Shown piece by piece: positions 20,775-32,637 of a stretch of 64,000 nt of DNA. Numbering within the stretch: the first letter of the stretch is position 1; the number at the start of each line of letters is the position of its first letter. Origin of the DNA: Paralithodes platypus (Eukaryota; Arthropoda; Malacostraca; Decapoda; Lithodidae); NCBI GenBank assembly GCA_032716605.1, contig CM064512.1, forward strand, positions 22,445,810 through 22,509,809, read 5' to 3'. Below the pieces are notes generated by a model. That model had not been told where the DNA came from. It worked only from the letters and a program-made list of their open reading frames with translations, and ran no database searches. The translations under genes were made by a program, and so were the position numbers.

Positions 20775-22589
20775 TGTTACGATCGGGTCTCATATAAATC
20801 AGTGGCTCTTATACATTGGACTAGACTGGCATAAATGCAACAATGGAAACGCTAGATCCAACCCCTGATATATAATCCCGTCGAACAAAGAACACATATA
20901 TCCTCCAGAGTTATATCTGCGATAGCGGGGTATCTTAACTCTCAGTATCTATGTGCTTCTACTATAGGCTGATGTTCTCTGAAACAGCCTATTAACTATA
21001 ACATATGGTTGCTTAGTTATGGTACACAAGGAAAAGATAGTTAACTTAATTAAATTACAAGTGATCTAATGCAAACAAGAAGAAGGTTTACTTAACGTTA
21101 CTTTAACCAATAATATCTGTCACTCCTTTATGAAAGAAAGTGTTGTAAAGTCCTCAAGCACCGAACAAGGAATCTTCTAAATAATGTCGGATGCTACTAA
21201 GAAGAACGTATCGGAAATGGAACCACAAAATAGCAGGAGGCAGGACAATGCACGTGTAGGATAAATACACAAAAAAGCTGGACCTATAATGTTATTGGAC
21301 ACAAGAATATTATAAGCGGTGCAACAGTAATAATGCTCGCCACGAAAAAGTAGTACTCCTATTAACAAAACCGGTCTATGCTGGTTGTGTCTCTCTACAG
21401 CAACCTAGACCTCAAAATGCTTGTGTAGAAATAATGGGTATGCATAAAAGAGTATATGATCTAATCCAGCTAATGTCTACCCGGGTTAATAAAGTCTAGC
21501 TGGGATGCGCAAAGGTACAGAATTCTGGTGGAGCAAGGCAGCTCCTATCCTAGTGTGGACCTTGGGTCTGTGCGGCCTGATTACGTTAATATGAAGGGGT
21601 GCTCTCTTGAGGATTCTCGATCACAAGTATCGAGTATCCTCCTGGCGACCTTCAAAAGTAAAAGCAAATAGAGTTAGAACAGTGTTGGGTAGATTAGGCA
21701 AGCAGCCCTCACGCACTACACAGTCTAAACTCCAAGGTACACAGACAAAAGATCCACCCAGGTAACCCACAGAATCCGTAGTGTCGTGCAGCTCAAAAGT
21801 AGCCTACACACAGTGAAAACACCAACAGCAAGGTACCTGATCCCTAGTCTAGCATTATTTAACCCTGTAGAAACATTAGTGATTGATGGAGACAGTCCGA
21901 GCAATACAATCTCCCAAAAAGACAACGACTATCTTCAACCTTAGCCTAGTACATAAGAAATGTGAGATCCAGCATATAATACAGTCTGGCCACCAATTCA
22001 AGGTGTGGATGCAGGGAACCAGAGGGGGATTGATAATAATAAAAGGTGAGGAAGTAGTGGAAATGATAGAGGCAGTAGGAGAGAAAGATTCTAAGACAAG
22101 AGTGTGGAACAGTTCATGGGAGATGCTTAGAGTATGCTGTCTGGGACGGATCTGACAAGGATATTCCCAGGGACCGCCTCGCTGGAGTCCCAGTTCGCAG
22201 GAATGGCACGAGGGCGCGCGACAGTCGCCCAGTAAGCAGCCGCCTAGTAGGCAGTGTTTGGCAGGAGGCAACGAATCCCGCTAGGCCTATGTAAGGGGGC
22301 CAGCCACGCGCCACACTCACCACCAAGTCACACCACCTGGTCTCTCTCTCTCTCTCTCTCCCGCTCGCCTTCCCATCATTCAATTACTTAACACAATACT
22401 TTCAATTGACTAAATAAAATAGAAAGGATTGTGACAGACGAAAATAAAGAACAGTTCTGAACTGTCTGCAACACAAGCTTTCTCGAGAAGGAAAGTACAC
22501 AATGATAGGTAGACTGTAGCTACATTATCTGCCCTGGCGAGTCCTAGCGAGTAAGCCATGCGGTTCTGGGGGAAGCGGTGAGCGTCACA
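20775..22589 (-). mobile_element. Solo LTR, family A, minus strand, diverged
   Basis: An 1815-bp segment reading TGTTACGA on the plus strand at its low end and CGTCACA at its high end, so the minus strand reads TGTGACG...GTAACA as in family A. Internal matches include the 'gagtccc' and 'ctagtccaat' blocks near the 3' end and 'ttttcgtctgt' near the 5' end. ATAT flanks it on both sides (20771-20774 and 22590-22593), a 4-bp target duplication. No internal region accompanies it. The ORFs here are chance. Confidence 0.8.
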
Positions 22590-22920
22590 ATATCCACGAC
22601 AATGAGGATCTTATGCCATTAGGCATGTATGTCCTCTTATAATTATAGAAATATAATTTGTTAAGACTTAAGTATGCCAGCATCATCTACACCAGTGGAG
22701 GGACTATCTTCAGTTGCTGGCAAGATATAACAGAGCGTAACAGTCTAAGTTTGCAACTCTAATCTTCTGCAAATTGAATGAGTATGAGATGATGATCAAT
22801 GATAATATATATACCTGAATCTATCTTGTACCGGAATCTTAGTTGTTAATTGGCTTACAAATAAATTAGCTGTACATAAAATCAATTAATACTTACTCCA
22901 TACGATTGATGTTATGTTAC
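22590..22920. other. No gene seen
   Basis: AT-rich sequence between two LTRs. Nothing supported. Confidence 0.5.
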
Positions 22921-25632
22921 TGAAGTAACAGGGTGGAGTTAGACCTGTAGGATTGCTAGCCTACAGGAGAATAGGAAGGACACCAGAAATGGAATTACAT
23001 ACCAGCTTCCCATGCTTTAGAGGGACACGGAACAGAGGAGTGCTCCATACTACCAGGTCATTCCCGTTCTCTAAACAACAGGAAGCTAGGTCAGTCACCC
23101 ATGTAAAAGAGTGGAAATTTGGGCCAATCAGCATCAAACTTTCAAACCATCTTCACCTATCACCAGCCTTCATTCGACCAGCAGCCAGACTTGCAGTACA
23201 AAGAGCAAATGCTTATGCAAGTTAAACATCAGAGACCGGAGTGTTATCGAGATAAGTGGGGATACTAGGACCTTCACTGCAGTACCATCCCGGAGAACTA
23301 TACATCACCCTAAGAACATAGTGAAGAACGGAGTTATTAACTGGATCCCCAATACTCCAAATTATCAACGAATCACAGAAGTTGCCATTATGTCATTCCT
23401 AGACTTCGTGAACCCCTTAAGAGCATTAAATAAAATACTTGAAAGGATTATGTACAAAATCATAACTATAATGTATTGTTAAACTAAGTATTATCTTCCC
23501 AAATTACATCACAACCATTCACTATATCCCTTTAGCATGGAGTCACTATAAGTTAAGTCTAAGAAATAACTTGAACATAGTCTCACTGAAATTAAAGAAA
23601 GTTAGGGAAAAGCACCTCCACCTAGGTAATATTCTTAAGGCTGAAAAGCAGGGAACATATAACTGAAGTGGTAACTGCCTCCCCTTCCCCCTCGAGACTA
23701 CAACGAGCCCTGTTGTGTTCATTCTGTCGTCCGGATACTGGATTCCTGATTGTGAGAGGCTGCCCCCCTGAAGTCCAGACAAGCCGAATCTACGTTCCAC
23801 GTAGGCCAGACTTACCCTCGAACTACTACCCTCTTAACCTACCCTAAGTGTCTCCGAGTGTCTTACGTTGTGATTATTGTTGTGAAGGTTAGGTCAAATA
23901 TGTGAATATTATAGTGCTAATTTCTATGTAGATCTGTACCCAAGATCGTTATTCAATTGCGTATGTATTAATCCTTCAGAATCCATATTATGTATTGTAT
24001 AAATATGTGTCCAAGATCTATTGTTAACTCATAATTAAAATTCCTAAAGTGTACTATGCATACGTCACATACTTGTGTAAATTAATAATCTAGCCGAATA
24101 CTCACAGATTTTCCTTGTGTATGTCCATTCTATTTATGTATGTAACCAGTTGGAGTTGAAGTGTACTGTGTATCTATTCCCTTGTTAAATACAACTTTTA
24201 CCTAGAACCTACGCTCAATTTCATATTTAGTTAAACTCAGACTCTCATTCTTTAGAAGAATTATTATTGATGATAATCATAATTTAAATCTAATTTCTTC
24301 GAGAAAACCCTCTGTTACGCCTTCTTATATTGTGCGTTAACGTGTTTACTTTATGAATAACGTATTTGTTTATTCTATTATGAAATAGATAATTTCGATC
24401 CATCTCATCTAGGAATTCTAGTTTTGTATAGATCTGTTGTCTAACTATTTCACCAACTCGAATACAATGCCAATTTGTTTTGTATTCCATATAGGAACCT
24501 GTTAACTCGTTCAGACCTCCTTCATACCTTATCAGGTATTTCCATCTAAGTGCAACTTTGTCGTGTACGCCATATTTTACTATTAGTATTATTATATCTA
24601 CTAGTACACGCTATTTTATTTACGCGTTTCTTAATCTTCTGTAATCATAATATCGATTGATTCAGTTTAGGTTATATTCAACCTTTAGTTATTCCTCAGT
24701 AGATATAAATCATTAAATCTGAATTCCTCGACCAGTGAGATTATTATTGCATATAAGAGTTAATTTATTGTATGTTCATGATAAATATTCTCTCATAATA
24801 ATCTAACTACATAGTCAATTGTACAAACAATTCAACTCCCCTCTCCTTTTTATTTTAACGTATTCCTACCAATATTAAGAATAATATCGCACTAACCGCA
24901 AATACTATTTCTATCACCTCAGTATAGTGAATGACCTGAGTGACCTACCCAGTCATATTTATCTGCACACGGTAGTATTTACACTACCCGTACGCATCTC
25001 GCCACCCGATAGCTAGCGTTCACTTAAGAAATATTTGTGCGTTTCCCTTATTGTTCAGGCCCGAGTCATTCATGCGTGTTTAGAGTTTTCATTAAACCTT
25101 TAATAAACTTATTAAGAATACTTCACAGTAGATACTCAACTCCCATACATATTATTATCAAGGGTTTATTCTATGTGTATGTGTGTCTATACATAATTGC
25201 ATATTTCCATAATAATACTATCTTAAATTCATGTTCATTGTTATGTTATTCCTAGACCTTGGTGTGTTATAAATGTTTTCAATTATTTACTTACTATTCC
25301 TTATAATAGTTAAATTTAGACTCAACTCACAGTTTAGGTCTAGATATATTCATGAATTTCATATCAACCGTATTATGTCTAAGTATGTTGATTCTCTTAC
25401 TATTATAATAGCTAAGGAATGTAATGATCTATCTATATGACATAAAATAAATAAGAGTGTATAATTATCTTTGTGTATTTATTGTGTTCATTACAACCTG
25501 ATTGAGTACCTAATTGTAAATAAGAACGTGTTAGATGTGTTCCTGTTGAGGATATATTGAGTGTAAAAGTCCATAATTAGATTTGAGTAAAGACCATAAT
25601 AAAGCTAAGTTGTATTACAACCTGGCATAACA
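22921..25632 (+). mobile_element. Solo LTR, family C, with GTTAC target duplication
   Basis: A 2712-bp segment beginning TGAAGTAACAGGG and ending GGCATAACA (TG...CA). GTTAC lies directly outside each end (22916-22920 and 25633-25637), a 5-bp target duplication. There is no primer-binding site or coding region, so it is a solo LTR if correctly called. A sequence at 33340-34971 also ends in GGCATAACA and has related blocks. The orientation is inferred from the direction of that end. ORFs inside show no known domain. Confidence 0.6.
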
Positions 25633-25818
25633 GTTACATTGTCCTATGTTATATTGTGCTGTCCTATGTTGTCTTATGTTGTACTGTGTTATTATGTGTT
25701 ATTCTATGTTATGTAGTTCTCTGTTGTCGTTAGTTGTGTATTTTCATGTTGTGCTATGCCTTGGTGTGCTATGCTGTGTTGTGCTATATTATGGCGTGCT
25801 AATATATGCTGTGTTGTC
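25633..25818. repeat. Degenerate TGTT/TGCT-rich simple repeat
   Basis: A run of 'tgttgtgctatgttatg'-like words between the family C LTR and the 86-bp satellite. The ORF across it is a by-product of the repeat. Confidence 0.7.
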
Positions 25819-27265
25819 CACTCTAACTAACACTACCGGTACACAACACAGAACGCCCGCCTGATATCACGGCCAACTGATCCATGGACCATCACCAGCC
25901 CAGACACTCTAACTAACACTACCGGTACACAACACACAATGCCCGCCTGATATCACGGCCAACTGATCCATGGACCATCACCAGCCCAGACACTCTAACT
26001 AAAACTACCGGTACACAACACACAACGTCCGCCTGATATCACGGCCAACTGATCCATGGACCATCACCAGCCCAGACACTCTAACTAACACTACCGGTAC
26101 ACAACACACAACGCCCACCTGATATCACGGCCAACTGATCCATGGACCATCACCAGCCCAGACACTCTAACTAACACTACCGGTACACAACACACAACAC
26201 CCGCCTGATATCACGGCCAACTGATCCATGGACCATCACCAGCCCAGACACTCTAACTAACACTACCGGTACACAACACACAACGCCCACCTGATATCAC
26301 GGCCAACTGATCCATGGACCATCACCAGCCCAGACACTCTAACTAACACTACCGGTACACAACACACAACACCCGCCTGATATCACGGCCAACTGATCCA
26401 TGGACCATCACCAGCCCAGACACTCTAACTAACACTACCGGTATACAACACACAACGCCCGCCTGATATCACGGCCAACTGATCCATGGACCATCACCAG
26501 CCCAGACACTCTAACTAACACTACCGGTACACAACACACAACACCCGCCTGATATCACGGCCAACTGATCCATGGGCCATCACCAGCCCAGACACTCTAA
26601 CTAACACTACCGGTACACAACACACAACGCCCGCCTAATATCACGGCCAACTGATCCATGGACCATCACCAGCCCAGACACTCTAACTAACACTACCGGT
26701 ACACAACACACAACGCCCGCCTAATATCACGGCCAACTGATCCATGGACCATCACCAGCCCAGACACTCTAACTAACACTACCGGTATACAACACACAAC
26801 GCCCGCCTAATATCACGGCCAACTGATCCATGGACCATCACCAGCCCAGACACTCTAACTAGCACTACCGGTATACAACACACAACACCCGCCTGGTATC
26901 ACGGCCAACTGATCCATGGACCATCACCAGCCCAGACACTCTAACTAACACTACCGGTATACAACACACAACGCCCGCCTAATATCACGGCCAACTGATC
27001 CATGGACCATCACCAGCCCAGACACTCTAACTAACACTACCGGTACACAACACACAACACCCGCCTGGTATCACGGCCAACTGATCCATGGACCATCACC
27101 AGCCCAGACACACTAACTAACACTACCGGTACACAACACACAACGCCCGCCTGATATCACGGCCAACTGATCCATGGACCATCACCAGCCCAGACACACT
27201 AACTAACACTACCGGTACACAGCACACAACGCCCGCCTGATATCACGGCCAACTGATCCATGGAC
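25819..27265. repeat. 86-bp satellite array, about 17 copies
   Basis: Unit length is exactly 86; copies begin at 25819 and 25905 and continue to a truncated end at 27265. Each unit carries the palindromes ACCGGT, GATATC and CCATGG. Copies differ at a few fixed positions. At the position after 'cacaac', units 4-9 alternate G and A, as do units 12-16, giving a 172-bp dimeric periodicity. Identity is high throughout, so homogenisation is recent. No ORF has a conserved frame. Confidence 0.95.
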
Positions 27266-27357
27266 AAGTCACTTTGACCTACACTTACCATTCTCGGGAC
27301 TTCCAAATCTAATATGGGTCTTCTAAGGCTAAATGCGTCATAAATATATGTTGTTAT

Positions 27358-27359
<2 letters not shown>

Positions 27360-27391
<32 letters not shown>
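27360..27391. repeat. (CA)n microsatellite
   Basis: About 16 CA dinucleotides, shortly after the satellite. The opposite-strand valine-cysteine-repeat ORF is an artefact. Confidence 0.95.
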
Positions 27392-27396
<5 letters not shown>

Positions 27397-28288
27397 TAGC
27401 ATATAATTATATAGTTATGCCTACAACAAATACTAATAATAGTTGTTACTAATGGATGTGATAACTTTTGTAAGTAACCCTTTCAGTACCATTACTCCTT
27501 CTTTATTTAATTCTGGCAATCACTAGATTTGGCTCTAACAACAATAAATTCCAAATTCATATTGCCACTATTACATATATCACCCCCCCCCCCCTCCCCC
27601 CACACAAAACAAAATGCTTTCTAGTGAAGATAATATTGGATAACTGAATGTTTGTCTAATATTACCCAGGACATGAACCCATAGCGGGTATTACATTCTT
27701 ATACATATTCGTAATATAAACTGTTCGTGTGCCTCAGGCTTTATTTGAGACCATTACCACAACCTTTATTCCAGTAATTTACTGCTTACCATCACTTTTA
27801 TTGTTAACAATATGTTTTACTGTTTACGGATCTGCACTATTATTGTCGCCATTATACCTTAGCCACAACTATCAGAAATCCAGTAAATTGTTGATAGTAA
27901 TATTTATTTGACTCCTCAAATTCCTAGTGTAGAGGTAAACCGCAGTTAATTTAAAATTAATACATGTTTCGATAGTGGTAATTTACAGTATAGTGTTCCA
28001 CTGTTTATTTCATGGTTTTGTTTACAATATATTATCTAATGCCAAACCAATTAGTTTCTCATATGTCAGTCATTCGTCACTGACCTTCTCTCACCCCTCA
28101 CTTAACCAACACTTCCCGTTACTGCTACACCCTCAGTGTTCTCATTAATCTCTGACCCCTTCACTCATGAAACATAGAACAGAGTGTGGAAGCTTGTTCA
28201 AAAATTTGATTGGCTCTGCATTAAACGAAGCTCCGTCAGAAGTTGCCAACGTTTCAATAACGGATATTGGGAGAGATACGATACTCTT
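27392..28288. other. No gene seen; C-run near 27582-27600
   Basis: AT-rich sequence with a C-rich simple stretch. The host side of the RTE insertion site at 28289 carries an ORF on the minus strand that shows no known domain. Confidence 0.5.
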
Positions 28289-28299
28289 ATCTAGAAGTC

Positions 28300-29110
28300 T
28301 AAGTGATCCACCCAACAGTGATGTATGGGGCTGAGACATGGGCTCTGAAGAAAAAGGAGAAAAGAGGGCTGGATGTGATGGAGATGAGCTGCTTGAGGAG
28401 TATGTGTGGAGTTACTCGTAGAGACAGATTGAGGAATGAAGAGAATACGTAGGAGAGTGGGGCAGCAGGAACATTTGTCAGCCAGAGTGGACAGAAGGGT
28501 GCTGAGCTGGTATGGTCATGTTGAACGAATGGGAGATGAAAGGCTTACAAAGAGAATATGTGAGTCAGGTACAAGGGGAGATAGAAGGGCAGGAAGACCC
28601 CCATTGAGATGGAGAGACTGTGTAAGAAAGGCTTTGGATGATAGAGGAATGACTATAGATCAGGCAGGGGAAGTGGTGGTGGACAGGAGTGAATGGAGAA
28701 TGCTTGTGAATAGTTGAGTGAACACGTGGTCATTTGGAGTAAGGGGTCTGGCGCAAGTTGGACTAGATAATAGTCCATCAGGCGCCTGGCCCGGGGAGAC
28801 GATTAATATGAAGGGTGTGCCTGGAAGTGTGGTGGGAGGGCTTGTGGCTTTGGCTCCGCTGCATGTCTGCCTGCCGAGATCGGAACCTCTCCTTGTGGTC
28901 AGGGGCCGGGGGAGTGCTGGAGCGACCTTGGTAACCCTGGTCTCTGGGTCTTCTCCTGGGTGACCTGGATGTGTGTGAGTTTGTGTTTTTTATCTGTGTT
29001 TATTTTTTGTTTTATGTTGCTTTTGTGTTTTCCCTGTTCTTGCTCTGTCTTGAGTCGGCTACCCCCAAAATCGGGATTGGGCCTGAGCATATAGATAGAT
29101 AGATAGATAG
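28300..29110 (+). mobile_element. 5'-truncated RTE-like LINE insertion with 11-bp target duplication
   Basis: ATCTAGAAGTC occurs at 28289-28299 and again at 29111-29121, directly around the insertion. The element runs from its truncated 5' end through the C-terminal ORF and a ~390-bp 3' UTR, and ends in a (GATA)n tail (about 29090-29110). Truncation, a short-repeat tail and an 11-bp duplication are what target-primed reverse transcription leaves. Removing the insertion and one duplicate restores the target site. Confidence 0.9.
28310..28717 (+). pseudogene. RTE-like C-terminal region with one-base frameshift
   Basis: The first frame reads HPTVMYGAETWALKKKEKRG, 'LDVMEMSCLRSMCGVTRRDR' and 'LRNEE', then is displaced by one base near 28436. 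The second frame reads 'RRRVGQQEHLSARVDRR', 'VLSWYGHVERMGDERLTKRI', 'RAGRPPLRWRDCVRKALDD' and ends at 28717. This is the thumb and C-terminal region of an RTE-type polymerase. A single extra base near 28436 separates the frames, which suggests a fairly young copy. It is homologous to the minus-strand copy at 15619-16010. Confidence 0.85.
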
Positions 29111-29121
29111 ATCTAGAAGTC

Positions 29122-30143
29122 CCTGGATAGGATTGCAAGGTTTCTGAGACACTAACATTTCCTTGTAAACTCGTTTAACTCTTTGTCTCTCTTGTCATGA
29201 AGAGGGTACACATTGCAAGTGTTTTTCCATCAGCCTGTTTGGTCTTCGCTGAAACATTCACAGGCATAACATGGAAAGGAGAGACCAAAGTGGAGGTATT
29301 TCCAGGTATATATTCAATGTTTTCATTTACCGGGGAATGGCACCGAAACTCTTAAGATCCATGCCTAAGATAAGCTTTAAAAACAAAACAGTAGCACTCA
29401 AAACAAAGGAATATGTGATTAAGTGAGATAATTCCCCTCCGTAGCACATGTGTCAAAAAACCCTCCTTCCCCCACCTTCACTTACCACCTGTTATTCCTT
29501 TTTTTCCCTTGTTTATCAACTTATTTATCGAGCCAATATCTCCAACCCGGTTCCATGGCCGTCTACTGCGCATATAGAGAGTATGGGAAGAGAAAGAAAG
29601 CAAGACTGAGGGCTCAGTCTACCTTCAGGCCTCAGAGAGGGAGGATATACATCGCGTTCGCCTCTCACCTCATGACTGGAGGGTCGGCAATAATTTGCCT
29701 TTTTCACCCCCCAAATACTATTCCTGCTTGTTTTATTGCTGGTACATGTTAATATCTTCATATTAAACATAAAATAGGAGCATATGAATAAGTAATAATG
29801 ATATTTATGGTAAAATGACGATTTTAGGCGTGAAAGAAACCAAATATCCTCGCTTGGCGGGAGGGTTTGAACTACCTATAACGAGCCGCTGTCGGGTTAA
29901 AGTGGGACTACGATGCTAATAGGAATCGGTGTTGTCATATTTCTAGCATTGTTCATTGACTAGTACAAAATAAACAGAATGTCATTGCTTTGAGTTTCTG
30001 AAAGACACGTTCCACATCCCTCAACCTCGCCTCCATTCATTGGAACCTGTACGGAATATAACTCAACAGGTGTACATTACAACCTAAAAAACGGCTCTAC
30101 CTGTTGGCAGTAAATGTTAAAAAAATTACATCTGGTGGTTATA
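29122..30143. other. No gene seen
   Basis: Mixed-composition sequence with a pyrimidine-rich part near 29455-29520. The ORFs at 29450-29770 on the two strands overlap and have no recognised domain. Confidence 0.45.
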
Positions 30144-32637
30144 TGTAAAGTAAAAAGGCAGTCAACCAATCAATGCGCCCCCTTTAACCTTCCCTTTAAC
30201 CCTTAAAAAGCGGCTCACCACATAAGTCGAGTTGAAAAAACTGGCAAAAAACGGGTGAAAAAAGGGTGGAAATCGAGTGAAAATGGGTGGGATAGTAATG
30301 ATCCATACGTCCGACATCTGTGGCCTCCCGTCCCACACTAACTCCAGTTCCCCCACCGCACGGGAGGATGACAGTGTAACCAATAGTTCGCTAAAAGTGA
30401 GCAAGGTAGCAAAATCAGCTAAACTTCCATCTTCGAGGTAACACTGTCAGTGCTCCACGAGTGCTACGTAGCTGTATGTGGCGTCATTGTGTAGCGATTT
30501 CCACCTAGTTTTTGGCGCAATACAGTTCCTTTCATACTGATGGTTGATATAGCAGTCAGAATGGCCTGAAAAGGCCCAAAACGGCCACAGAGGACCCGCT
30601 AGACTAGGGTTAAATCAGCTGAGTTTGACACTTCGGGCTCCAGACATAACCATGCCACACTTTCCCGGCCGACCAATCAGAAGCCTCCGTTTTCAGAGCT
30701 GACGGCTACGTGCACCGCCACACATACAAACTCGCTCTCGCTCTCTTCACAGGCCGTTTCTTCTGGTTGCAATTGGTCTAATACATCAGTGCCAGCCATA
30801 TACTCCCGTAAGCCAATAAAAGACATTCGCAACCAGCTTCCAGGAATGTATTATGGAGAGAGAAGAGTGGAAGTGAGGGGAGAGAATATTCAAGTCGCGC
30901 GGCCTGAGCGTAGGGTGGCCGAGCGGACGGCTCAGCCAATCACAGCGCCGGAGAGAGGGAGGCGAGACTCTATCAGGGGGGTGGGGCAGGCTGCAGCGGT
31001 CATTCACCTCTCGGACTCCACTGGGCGAACTTCTTGCAACCCACTTTCTCTCTCTCGCTTGGCCACCAAGGGCCCACTTATTCCAGCCTCCCAGCCCTCA
31101 CCTCTTGTTCCAGTAAAGTCCACCTCGGGCCTAGCATCGCTCTCTCCTACTAGCCGGATACACCTTCAGTATCCGACCGCCTATCGTCACAATGATGGCT
31201 TGCATACCTACAGCCAAGCGATTCAAGTGGGACAACAGATAGTAGACGGGAGCGAAGATTTCCAGAAGAGCTATTAGCCAGCTCTGAGGTGGTGAAATTT
31301 TTCCAGCACACACCTAGCAGTATAGAATATTATTTATAGGACCCATATTGGGCCCGAACAGACTTAAATAGAAAGAGAGATAAATGCTTGACTAATCGAG
31401 TGGTGCCAAAAAATAATTGAAGTGTCCTTATAGGACAAACTAAAAGAAAGATACCAGACTTTTGTACATAAATACAATTAAGATGTTTATAGGAGAATAG
31501 TTATTCTTGATAGAAAAGGCTCCATGCCGATTAGCTATCAATGGTATAGGATCTGGTAGGACAGCAAATAGATATTATTATTAATGTAAGAGGGAATAAT
31601 TCTTAAAGGTAGACAAGCAACTATAAGACTCAAGGGAATTAATAATAGTTGCAATTAGATCAGCTTAATAGTTTTGAGAAATAGGTAAGGAGGACACTAG
31701 TCTGAATGATCGACAAAATCTTTGTGTTATAAAGGAAACATTATCTATTACCATAATTGAAGGAATATTTGGTCAGTTCCGTGTTAAGCGTTACGAGTGT
31801 TAAGTCCAAGATTATATTGTAATCATAGAATCTATGTAAAGGATTAAAGCGGTGAATCTTGTTTATGTAGAGGTTTTGATGTACTGATCACATTGTTGTT
31901 AATTATTATTGAATACGTGGTACATGTGAATATAACTTATTTGTAATAGGGTTAAGAGAACATATAATCTGAGAGTGCTCTCGATAGGGGCAATCAAGGT
32001 CAAGTGTAGTAATGCCCTGATCATTTGAGTAAATATGTTGTATAGGGTAAAGATAATAATATATAATCTAAGAGTGTTTTAGATAGGGCAATCGAGGTAA
32101 ATTGTAACAACGCCCTGGTCATTTGAGTAAATATATTGTACATGATTAAGAGGATATATTAATTAAAAGTGTCATAATTATGTAGTAACGCATTGGTCTC
32201 TGGAGTAGACATATTAGGCCCGGTAGAAGTATATCATTTTGAAGTTTAGTTTAGGAATATTAACCCTTGTTCTAGGTAGGGAAATAAAGGTCATATTCAT
32301 TGATGACCTGGTCTTTGGAGTAGACACAGCAGGGCCCGGGAAAAAACATATTATTTTAGAAACTAGTAACGTGCCTTTGGATCGAAGTCGACGTGAGTCA
32401 ATACCTGAATATCGGGAATCCAAATAGGGAGTAACGGAAGTTCTAGAGTTCCAAAGTACAACCTATGGGGGGTCGACGTAATATTCAATCCGTGTCTTGA
32501 ACTCATTTCGGCCCGAACAGAGAAACAGTTACTAGGGTAGTAGCAAGTTTGTTAAATAAAGTATACGAACTTCTAAATGACTGTCGATTTATCCCCCACT
32601 TTAGTAGTATATTCGAAATAAGAAAATAAGTACTACA
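30144..32637 (+). mobile_element. Solo LTR, family B, plus strand, carrying a TTAA MITE
   Basis: The 3' part (31160-31270) matches the LTRs of the minus-strand array at 35438-52093, for example 'agccaagcgattcaa', 'acagatagt' and, near the end, 'cgaacttctaaatgactgtc'. It starts TGTAAAGTA (array: TGATAAAGTAG) and ends TACTACA, as in the array. After subtracting the MITE and one TTAA it is about 2080 bp. No primer-binding site follows base 32637. It is a diverged solo copy. Flanking bases are AT-rich and do not give a clear duplication. Confidence 0.75.
30200..30609. mobile_element. TTAA-target MITE, copy 2 (inside family B LTR)
   Basis: A 410-bp segment flanked by TTAA at 30196-30199 and 30610-30613. 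The left end is CCCTTAAAAAGCGG and the right end CCGCTAGACTAGGG, giving CCC...GGG ends and an imperfect inverted repeat. The left 40 bases match the copy at 879 closely; the rest is diverged. LTR sequence can be followed on both sides. Confidence 0.8.

Noticed and set aside
25646..25864. 72-codon Cys/Leu/Val-rich ORF
   Set aside because: Translation of the TGTT/TGCT simple repeat.
25819..27265. CRISPR array
   Set aside because: The whole 86-bp unit repeats with no unique spacers, and the context is eukaryotic.
27199..27402. Valine-cysteine repeat ORF
   Set aside because: Translation of a (CA)n microsatellite.
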